A stretch of 8,812 nt of DNA from Marinilabiliales bacterium (lineage in GTDB: Bacteria; Bacteroidota; Bacteroidia; Bacteroidales; BM523). The notes under the pieces are model-generated. The model made no database searches. It was given only the letters and a program-made list of their open reading frames with translations, and was not told the DNA's origin. The position numbers and the translations under genes were made by a program. Below are positions 1 through 5,522 of this stretch, one piece after another. The stretch spans positions 1-8,812 of the forward strand of contig PKSZ01000129.1 in the NCBI GenBank assembly GCA_002869425.1. Direction: 5' to 3'. The first letter of the stretch is position 1. Each line of letters begins with the position of its first letter.

Positions 1-2
1 AT

Positions 3-935
3 TCTACAGGTAATCAGAATAGTTGGTATGGTTCAGATGAATTTGCATCAGAAGAAGCCAAGGAAGATTGGATGAGAAGAAATGGTAAAATAGCTGCAAT
101 GAATCGGGGTATGAAATATGTTAAGACACCGATTGTGGTTTTTTCTGATGGGAATACAAAATTGGGTAAAAATTCATTAAGGAAAATTGCCGCTCTTTTT
201 GCGGATAAGAAAGTAGGTTGTGTGGCTGGTGAAAAACGGATTGTTAATAAAGATACTGATAGCGCCGCGGGATCAGGAGAAGGAATCTATTGGAAATATG
301 AGTCCTGGCTAAAAAGAAAGGAGGCCCATGTATATTCGGTAGTAGGAGCAGCAGGAGAATTGTTTGCAATAAGGACTGATCTTTTTCAGGAAGTAGAAGC
401 AGATACCTTGCTTGATGATTTTATTATCTCGTTGAGAGTGGCCATGCAAGGTTATGAGATACAATATGATCCTGAGGCATACGCGATTGAAGTAGCATCT
501 GCCAATGTGAAAGAGGAATTGAAAAGAAAAATCAGAATTGCAGCAGGCGGAATGCAGTCGATGAAAAGGTTAGCTCCTTTGTTGAATATATTCAGGTACG
601 GAATGCTGAGTTTTCAGTATTGGTCACATAAAGTACTTAGGTGGGTTGCTGTACCAATTTCCTTACTGTTGGTTTTCTTTGTAAACATGGATTTGGCTGC
701 TGAATTTGTATTGGGAGGTAAGGGCTTGCTGTATTTTATAACCTTTGTATTTCAGCTTTTGTTTTACCTGATGGTATTAACGGGTTGGATGCTGGAAGAA
801 AAAGAAGTAAAGTTTAAGATAATCTTTGTGCCTTATTATCTTTTTATAATGAATTTGTGTATGTACTTAGGATTCTTTCGATATATTTCTGGAAAACAAA
901 GTGTAAACTGGCAGAGGGCACAAAGAGGAAAATAA
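3..935 (+). CDS. Family 2 glycosyltransferase, C-terminal part (5' end outside window)
   Basis: The frame is open from base 3 to a TAA at 933-935 (310 visible residues). The Met codon at 72 is internal, because the codons before it already read STGNQNSWYGSDEF. Family hallmarks in order, numbered from that Met: GKIAAMNRG (5-13), the nucleotide-sugar/metal motif FSDGNT with Asp26, VGAAGELFAIR (91-101), and LLDDF (113-117), which holds the likely catalytic acidic pair. RKIRIAAGGMQSM (152-164) sits where the acceptor-side Q/RxxRW motif normally lies. Three hydrophobic helices follow (about 190-210, 219-240, 249-268). The enzyme is therefore probably an inner-membrane GT2 that transfers a sugar onto a lipid carrier or a growing polysaccharide. 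The donor and product cannot be read from the sequence. The missing N-terminus should hold the first nucleotide-binding strand and possibly another membrane helix. It converges on dsbD and shares a terminator with it, so no functional link is implied. Confidence is high for the family and low for the substrate. Confidence 0.85.
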   Translation, partial: STGNQNSWYGSDEFASEEAKEDWMRRNGKIAAMNRGMKYVKTPIVVFSDGNTKLGKNSLRKIAALFADKKVGCVAGEKRIVNKDTDSAAGSGEGIYWKYESWLKRKEAHVYSVVGAAGELFAIRTDLFQEVEADTLLDDFIISLRVAMQGYEIQYDPEAYAIEVASANVKEELKRKIRIAAGGMQSMKRLAPLLNIFRYGMLSFQYWSHKVLRWVAVPISLLLVFFVNMDLAAEFVLGGKGLLYFITFVFQLLFYLMVLTGWMLEEKEVKFKIIFVPYYLFIMNLCMYLGFFRYISGKQSVNWQRAQRGK

Positions 936-936
936 A

Positions 937-959
937 AATCCCGACCATCGGCCGGGATT
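937..959. terminator. Bidirectional Rho-independent terminator between convergent genes
   Basis: A 7-bp perfect stem (AATCCCG with CGGGATT) has two further C-G pairs inside it after one A/C mismatch, leaving a three-base loop. It fills the 31-base gap between the glycosyltransferase stop and the dsbD stop. On the minus strand the stem is followed by TTTATTTT, a good U-tract for ending the dsbD transcript. On the plus strand the tail is T-rich but begins with GTA, so it is weaker and runs into the dsbD 3' end. This comes from base pairing seen in the sequence; the termination efficiency is inferred. Confidence 0.8.
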
Positions 960-966
960 GTATTTA

Positions 967-3060
967 TTATTTTTTCTGGCTTTTCTTGAAAGCTTCAATT
1001 CCGTCGTCCAGAAACTTAACATACTCGTCCACATCCAAATTAAATCCACGTGTTTCTTTAATCAGCATTTCGCCATCGGGATTTAGGAGTATATATTGAG
1101 GTTGAGAGTTTCTTTTAAAACGCTTGATTTGCATATCAGCCCATTTATCTCCCAGTGTTTTCTTTTCTACGCCATCATGCGATTCATTAGCCGGTGTCCA
1201 GTCTTCTTCAGCCAAACCGGTTCTATCATCTGTATATAACTGAATTACAATAAAATCATTAATGAGTCTTTTCAAGACTGGATCTTCATTCCAAACTTGT
1301 TCTTCCATTTTTCTACAATTAACACAACCGTGTCCTGAAAAATCAATAAATACAGGTCTGTTTAGCTTTTTTGCTACCTCAAGTCCTTGTTCATAGTCGT
1401 AGTATCCCTGAATTCCATGAGGAGAATGAATAACATCTGCGTATTTAGGCGTTCCACCTTTTGAATATATATCTTCTTTTACTTTAAATGAAGAATGTCC
1501 ACCTCCCATTCCTCCAGCTTCCATCAAATTGAAATCATGCGTTGCCATTGGTGGAATCCATCCGGATAATGCTTTCAATGGAGCTCCAAACATACCGGGT
1601 ATAAGGTATACTACAAAAGCGAAAGTAATAATTGATAGTGCTAGTCTCGGCACTTTCAGGAATGGTAAATCACTGTCGTGAGCAAATTTAATTTTTCCTA
1701 GTAGATATAAGCCCATTAGTGTGAAAATAGCAATCCACAAGGCGAGATATATTTCTCTATCCAGTAATCCCCAATGGTAAGTCATATCTGCAACACTTAG
1801 GAATTTCAAACTTAAAGCCAATTCGATAAAACCGAGAATAACTTTAATTCCGTTCATCCAACCACCGGATTTAGGCATAGAGTTTAACCATTTAGGAAAC
1901 ATTGCAAAAAGGGTAAAAGGAAGTGCAAATGCAAGACCAAACCCAAGCATTCCAATTAATGGTTGCATTACATCTCCCTGGGCTGCCATCACGAGTATGG
2001 CTCCAACAATAGGAGCTGTGCATGAGAATGAAACCAGAACAAGTGTAAATGCCATAAAGAAAGTTCCAAACAAACCTCCTTTATCTGCTTGCTTATCTGA
2101 TTTATTGATCATCCAGTTCGGAACTCGCAGTTCAAACATGCCAAAAAATGCTGCTGCAAAAACCAGAAAGATTACAAAGAAGAATATATTTGGTAGCCAG
2201 TGTGTACTAAGCCATTGTGCAAAAGATGGACCAAGCGTTAAGGAAACTATGGTTCCGATCAGCATGAAAATTATAATGATTGATACTCCGTAAAATAATG
2301 CTTGTCGCTTCCCTTTTCCTTTATCCTCAGAACCTTTCATAAAAAAGGTTACAGTCATAGGTACCATTGGAAGTACACAAGGAGTGAAGATTGCAATTAA
2401 ACCAGCTCCAAATGCAACCCAGAAAATTGCCCATAATGACTTGGTTTTCAGATCATCAGTTTCTCCTCCATCTGTAACAATTTCTTCCGCTTCTTCTTTC
2501 ACTTTTATGTCTGATTCTGTTTTCTCACCATGTGTTTCTTCAACGATCTTATAGTTTTTCTTGGCATCTGCCAATATATTATCATAGCTGATCTCTTGAA
2601 TATCATTGATATTAACTGGAATGTCTATGTCTTGTTTTTCAAGTAAACATCTCCCATCTTCAGTTGTGATACAGGTTTGATAATCAATATATCCTTTGAT
2701 TGTTGCCGTATCTGACTCAAGCTTGAATTTTTGAATAAACAGGGCTTTTCCATTAAATTGAGCCCGGTTAGCACCCATTAATTCATCATAGCTGGCTTCA
2801 ATTTCCGGGAATTCAATTGTACTATCTACGGTTGAATAATTCGTTGATTTTGCATATTCAAAATAAACAGGATACATTTCATCTTTTAGTCCATATAAAT
2901 GCCAATGCTCATCAGGAGTAGATTCCATTTGTAATGTAACTTCCTGCTCACCAGTTTTTACAACATTCATTTTCCAATGAATCCTTTGCGGTTCCATTTG
3001 GGCATAAACCGATGACATTGAAATAAACAGCGTTAAAAAAAGAAAACTAAGGTGTTTCAT
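967..3060 (-). CDS. dsbD: Thiol:disulfide interchange protein DsbD (CcdA-type core plus thioredoxin domain)
   Basis: This 697-residue protein has all three DsbD modules. Residues 1-20 are a signal peptide (MKHLSFLFLTLF..., cleavage near VYA-Q). Residues 22-150 are an Ig-like alpha domain with redox Cys130 (YQTC) and Cys138. An acidic linker runs over about 175-207. About eight membrane helices (209-492) carry the core cysteines Cys228 (FTPCVLPMVP) and Cys347 (SFSCTAPIVG). A Gly/Met-rich loop leads to a C-terminal thioredoxin-like domain (about 552-697) with Cys579-Val-Asn-Cys582 in FSGHGCVNCRKME. In the known mechanism, electrons from cytoplasmic thioredoxin pass through the membrane pair to the C-terminal domain and then the alpha domain, and on to periplasmic thiol proteins. 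All six expected cysteines are present, so it should be functional. It is longer than the roughly 565-residue E. coli protein, mostly through the linker and loop, as is usual in Bacteroidota. Its start lies 11 bases after the upstream alpha-like gene, implying co-transcription. Confidence 0.95.
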   Translation of the reverse strand: MKHLSFLFLTLFISMSSVYAQMEPQRIHWKMNVVKTGEQEVTLQMESTPDEHWHLYGLKDEMYPVYFEYAKSTNYSTVDSTIEFPEIEASYDELMGANRAQFNGKALFIQKFKLESDTATIKGYIDYQTCITTEDGRCLLEKQDIDIPVNINDIQEISYDNILADAKKNYKIVEETHGEKTESDIKVKEEAEEIVTDGGETDDLKTKSLWAIFWVAFGAGLIAIFTPCVLPMVPMTVTFFMKGSEDKGKGKRQALFYGVSIIIIFMLIGTIVSLTLGPSFAQWLSTHWLPNIFFFVIFLVFAAAFFGMFELRVPNWMINKSDKQADKGGLFGTFFMAFTLVLVSFSCTAPIVGAILVMAAQGDVMQPLIGMLGFGLAFALPFTLFAMFPKWLNSMPKSGGWMNGIKVILGFIELALSLKFLSVADMTYHWGLLDREIYLALWIAIFTLMGLYLLGKIKFAHDSDLPFLKVPRLALSIITFAFVVYLIPGMFGAPLKALSGWIPPMATHDFNLMEAGGMGGGHSSFKVKEDIYSKGGTPKYADVIHSPHGIQGYYDYEQGLEVAKKLNRPVFIDFSGHGCVNCRKMEEQVWNEDPVLKRLINDFIVIQLYTDDRTGLAEEDWTPANESHDGVEKKTLGDKWADMQIKRFKRNSQPQYILLNPDGEMLIKETRGFNLDVDEYVKFLDDGIEAFKKSQKK

Positions 3061-3071
3061 CTTTAATATTT

Positions 3072-3515
3072 TTAATCTATGGTAATTGAAAACTTATAAG
3101 ACTCGGGAACACAGATTGACTCTTTGCATATCTGATAATCAATGGATCCTTCAATGGTAAAGGATGCTTTAGATTTTCTGGAAATAATTTGTTTGAATGA
3201 AGCCTCAACATCAAAAAATATAGTGTTGGCGTCAAAAACTTCTTCATATTTTTCTTTAAAAGGACTCAATTCAATAAAGTCGCTTATTACATCAAAAGCA
3301 TCAGATTCAATGATGGAAAAATATAGGGGCATAGTACCTTCGGTTTTTTGCGAATACATATGCCACTGATCTTCTATATCTGCCTTGAATTGAATAATTA
3401 TAGAATCTTGTTGCTTGTCAATTGTATAGTCCCATTTTACGTGATTATCATTTGTGTCTTGGGCAACTAATTGCGTCCAGATTATAGAGAAAAGTAGTAC
3501 GAAACAAACTTTCAT
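3072..3515 (-). CDS. Small exported protein resembling a free-standing DsbD N-terminal (alpha) domain
   Basis: This protein of 147 residues starts MKVCFVLLFSIIW, a typical signal peptide with likely cleavage after LVAQ. The rest resembles the alpha domain of the DsbD encoded next to it: VKWDY near the start, DQWHMYSQ (DsbD has EHWHLYGL), PLYF (PVYF), then GSIDYQICKESICVPE (GYIDYQTC in DsbD). The two cysteines, 130 and 135, are spaced CX4C, against CX7C in the full DsbD. There is no membrane core and no thioredoxin domain. It is probably a periplasmic or lipid-free exported thiol protein that takes electrons from DsbD or acts beside its alpha domain; the partner is inferred. An ATG eight codons upstream (3537-3539) is also in frame, but the signal peptide fits the shorter start better, and the candidate -7 promoter element overlaps the longer one. 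It is the first gene of the operon with dsbD. Confidence 0.82.
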   Translation of the reverse strand: MKVCFVLLFSIIWTQLVAQDTNDNHVKWDYTIDKQQDSIIIQFKADIEDQWHMYSQKTEGTMPLYFSIIESDAFDVISDFIELSPFKEKYEEVFDANTIFFDVEASFKQIISRKSKASFTIEGSIDYQICKESICVPESYKFSITID

Positions 3516-3536
3516 TATGTTAAAATTTATTATGTA

Positions 3537-3544
3537 CAAATATA
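3537..3544 (-). promoter_or_regulatory. Candidate Bacteroidota -7 promoter element for the DsbD operon
   Basis: On the minus strand this reads TATATTTG, a full match to the Bacteroidota -7 consensus TAnnTTTG. It ends about 21 bases before the ATG at 3515, which would give a short leader. No clear TTG/TTTG -33 partner is seen at the expected 19-21 base spacing, and the region is very AT-rich, so a chance match is possible. If real, it excludes the upstream ATG at 3539 as the start. Confidence 0.4.
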
Positions 3545-3571
3545 TAAATAATTGTATGTTTGATTTGAGTT

Positions 3572-3624
3572 ATTATATCAATGACAATTTTAAGAAACTT
3601 TTTTTAATGAATAATTATATCAAT
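3572..3624. repeat. Exact 11-bp direct repeat (ATTATATCAAT) in divergent promoter region
   Basis: The copies lie at 3572-3582 and 3614-3624, 42 bp start to start, or about four helical turns. This places both on the same DNA face, as expected for a dimeric regulator. They sit between the outward-facing promoter elements of the dsbD operon and the LytTR gene. Similarity continues unevenly past the repeat (GACAA against TAACAA). Low sequence complexity makes coincidence possible. An operator role, for example autoregulation by the LytTR protein, is inferred. Confidence 0.35.
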
Positions 3625-3640
3625 TAACAAACTTCAATTA

Positions 3641-3648
3641 TAATTTTG
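3641..3648 (+). promoter_or_regulatory. Candidate Bacteroidota -7 promoter element for the LytTR gene
   Basis: TAATTTTG matches TAnnTTTG and lies 41 bases before the ATG at 3690. A second match, TATGTTTG at 3555-3562, would give a leader of more than 100 bases. No convincing -33 TTTG is present for either. The position argues against translation starting at the in-frame TTG at 3651, which would lie at or before the transcription start. Confidence 0.4.
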
Positions 3649-3689
3649 AATTGCATAATCGCAACAATCTGTGTAATTTAACGGACTCA

Positions 3690-4568
3690 ATGCATGAATT
3701 TATAAATAAGCAGAAAATTTTAAGCTGGTTTATCCTGGATACTGATGAACCCTTGTCGGGTTTGCTGAGTCCGGTTAGGGCTCTGATGCTTTCACTCATA
3801 ACCGGAGTCTATGCAATGCTTATTATTTCTATTCTGGAGCCTTTTGGTATTTCTTTAGTAAATGATGAAAGAATAGGCACGCAAATTATTTTCTCAATAT
3901 TGCAAGTGCTAGCTGTTTTGTTGAGTATAGTCTCTGGTTATTGGTTTTCCAGGATAGTAAAGCGAAATACTTTGGTATTAACGGTTTCATTTAATTTGCT
4001 GATTTTTATTTTGTCTTCAACTCTTTTGTCTTTTTTGGCCATTGTCTTTCTGGAAATTAATTCAAAACCGAATTTGCTCGATATTGTAGTTGATGAGTTG
4101 ATCATTTCTTCTGTACCTGTATTCTTATTATTGTTTAGTCTTCAGAGTACGCTTTCGTGGGAAGCGAAAGTAAATGAATATGATAAAAATTCATATGAAA
4201 ATGATAGAGGTAAGAGAATTCATATCAAATCAGATACAAAAAAGGAAGTATTTGTTGATCCTGAGCAGTTAATATTGATTCAGGCCTCGCAAAATTATTC
4301 AACACTGTATATACAGGATAAAGATAAAACACATAAAACAATGCTTCGTGTTTCAATGAAAAGCATTGAGGATCAACTTTCTGGGCATGAATGTTTTTTA
4401 CGTTGCCATAATTCTTTTATTGTTAATAGGAATTACATTGATGTTGTATCTGGTAATTCGAGAGCTTATAAATTTTTACTGAAATCCATTGATATTTCAG
4501 TTCCTGTTTCACGTAATTTCCCCAAAGAATTAATTGAGGAAATAAAAAAAAGCTTGCAATATGGTTAA
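3690..4568 (+). CDS. Membrane-anchored LytTR-family transcription regulator
   Basis: This 292-residue protein has an N-terminal membrane part of four predicted helices (about 28-50, 65-88, 93-121, 129-152), a short charged linker, and a C-terminal LytTR DNA-binding domain (about 177-285). The LytTR signature is clear: LILIQASQNYSTLYI, then the strongly conserved block FLRCHNSFIVNRNYI (236-250), and VPVSRNF near the end. There is no receiver or histidine-kinase domain, so it is not a classical two-component regulator. The membrane helices probably sense a signal or bind a partner while the LytTR domain contacts DNA near the membrane. The ATG at 3690 is chosen over an in-frame TTG at 3651, because the TTG lies next to a candidate -7 element and adds only a hydrophilic extension. 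The last 8 bases overlap the start of the PLP-enzyme gene, pointing to one transcript and coupled translation. The regulated genes are unknown. Confidence 0.9.
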   Translation: MHEFINKQKILSWFILDTDEPLSGLLSPVRALMLSLITGVYAMLIISILEPFGISLVNDERIGTQIIFSILQVLAVLLSIVSGYWFSRIVKRNTLVLTVSFNLLIFILSSTLLSFLAIVFLEINSKPNLLDIVVDELIISSVPVFLLLFSLQSTLSWEAKVNEYDKNSYENDRGKRIHIKSDTKKEVFVDPEQLILIQASQNYSTLYIQDKDKTHKTMLRVSMKSIEDQLSGHECFLRCHNSFIVNRNYIDVVSGNSRAYKFLLKSIDISVPVSRNFPKELIEEIKKSLQYG

Positions 4569-5484
4569 TCAATTCGAGCGTGTTCCCGTATTTCAGGATG
4601 TAGTTGATGCAAAAAAGAGAATTGAAAAATGGATTCATAATACAGCTGTTCTTTCTTCTGAATCTATTAACAGTATTCTTGGAACAGAGATATTTTTTAA
4701 GTGTGAAAACTTTCAAAAAGTAGGGGCTTTTAAGTTTCGTGGAGCGAGCAATACAGTTTTGATGCTCGGAAAAGATAAATTAAGAAATGGTGTGGCTACG
4801 CATTCTTCAGGAAATCATGCTGCAGCGTTGGCTCTGGCTGCTTCAAAACTAGGAGTTAAAGCACAAATTGTTATGCCTGAAAATGCTCCTGAAATAAAAA
4901 AGCTTGCGGTTAAATCATATGGTGCTGAGATACGATATTGTGAGCCTACATTATTGGCTCGGGAAACTACATTGCAGGAATGGATTGATGAAACAGGTGC
5001 ATTTTTTATTCATCCATACAATTGTAGTCCAATTATTCAGGGACAAGGAACAGCAGCTCTTGAGTTGTGTAATGAAATTGATAATTTAACAGTTGTAATG
5101 GCCCCGGTAGGTGGAGGTGGATTGTTAAGTGGAACAGCAATTGCCTGCAAAGGCTTCAGAAAGTCATTAAGAGTTTTTGGTGCTGAACCTAAAATGGCAG
5201 ACGATGCTTATCGATCTTTTAAAAATGGAGTTTTTTATTCTTCTGAGAATCCAAAAACAATTGCTGATGGATTGTTAACAAGCCTTGGGGATTTAACATT
5301 TCATATCATCATGGGAAATGTTGATGATATCTATACAGTATCTGAAGATAGTATAATTCAGGCCATGCAAATGGTATGGGAAAGGATGAAGATTATTATA
5401 GAACCTTCATCAGCTGTTCCTTTAGCTGTAATAATGGAAAATCCCAAAGTATTTAAAGGTCAACGCGTTGGTATAATTATTTGA
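4561..5484 (+). CDS. Serine racemase / threonine-serine dehydratase family PLP enzyme, ends at a TGA within the SGGN motif
   Basis: This is a fold-type II PLP enzyme of 307 residues as read. Lys58 in GAFKFRGAS forms the PLP Schiff base, HSSGNHA (81-87) binds the cofactor, and GGGG (184-187) cradles its phosphate. GAEPKMADDA offers Glu209, Ala213 and Asp215, which match the divalent-metal site of serine racemase, and IEPSSA is at 280-285. The SSGNH form, with Ser83 in the place of the second catalytic Ser of eukaryotic serine racemase, favours serine racemization or dehydration over the SAGNH form usual in IlvA/TdcB. No ACT regulatory domain is present. The known reactions of the family are L-Ser to D-Ser, or Ser/Thr to pyruvate/2-oxobutyrate plus ammonia. 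The frame stops at GIII followed by TGA, exactly where relatives have the Ser of SGGN, whose side chain contacts the PLP ring nitrogen. As read, the enzyme lacks its last 12 residues and may be inactive. The start overlaps the LytTR gene by 8 bases. Confidence 0.88.
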   Translation: MVNQFERVPVFQDVVDAKKRIEKWIHNTAVLSSESINSILGTEIFFKCENFQKVGAFKFRGASNTVLMLGKDKLRNGVATHSSGNHAAALALAASKLGVKAQIVMPENAPEIKKLAVKSYGAEIRYCEPTLLARETTLQEWIDETGAFFIHPYNCSPIIQGQGTAALELCNEIDNLTVVMAPVGGGGLLSGTAIACKGFRKSLRVFGAEPKMADDAYRSFKNGVFYSSENPKTIADGLLTSLGDLTFHIIMGNVDDIYTVSEDSIIQAMQMVWERMKIIIEPSSAVPLAVIMENPKVFKGQRVGIII

Positions 5485-5520
5485 GGCGGAAATGTTGACC
5501 TTAAGCATTTGCCATTTTAA
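5482..5520 (+). other. In-frame continuation of the PLP enzyme after an internal TGA
   Basis: After the TGA at 5482-5484 the same frame reads GGNVDLKHLPF and then TAA at 5518-5520. This is the expected C-terminal tail of serine racemase and threonine dehydratase relatives (SGGNVDL... or SGGNIDL...). Restoring Ser (for example TCA) gives a 319-residue protein of normal family length. The tail is intact, so the change is recent, an assembly error, or suppressed. Confidence 0.85.
5485..5513 (+). other. Imperfect hairpin directly after the TGA
   Basis: GGC pairs with GCC and AAATG pairs with CATTT, with a two-base GG bulge on the 5' side and an 11-base loop. It is followed by ATTTTAATATT, a poor but T-rich tail. 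It may act as a weak terminator for the LytTR/PLP-enzyme operon, or be incidental to the conserved coding tail. It is the only hairpin seen in the 38-base gap before the convergent PKD gene. Confidence 0.35.
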
Positions 5521-5522
5521 TA

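Noticed and set aside
72..74. ATG at 72 as the start of the glycosyltransferase
   Set aside because: The frame is open to the left edge, and a normal GT2 needs about 80 or more residues before the GK-A-N-G motif.
967..3060. Calling the large minus-strand gene a cytochrome c biogenesis CcdA protein
   Set aside because: The core is related to CcdA, but the N-terminal alpha domain and C-terminal CVNC thioredoxin domain make it DsbD.
3516..3539. ATG at 3539 as the start of the small DsbD alpha-like gene
   Set aside because: It would put eight extra residues before a well-formed signal peptide and overlaps the candidate -7 element. It cannot be excluded fully.
3651..3689. In-frame TTG at 3651 as the start of the LytTR gene
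   Set aside because: It lies next to a candidate -7 promoter element and adds 13 hydrophilic residues with no domain value. The ATG at 3690 is better placed before the first membrane helix.
4423..4716. Minus-strand open frame across the LytTR/PLP-enzyme junction
   Set aside because: It lies antisense to two well-supported genes, and its translation resembles no family.
5482..5484. Genome-wide TGA reassignment (to Trp or Gly)
   Set aside because: The other genes use TGG for Trp and contain no in-frame TGA, and a single site at a Ser position does not fit either known reassignment.
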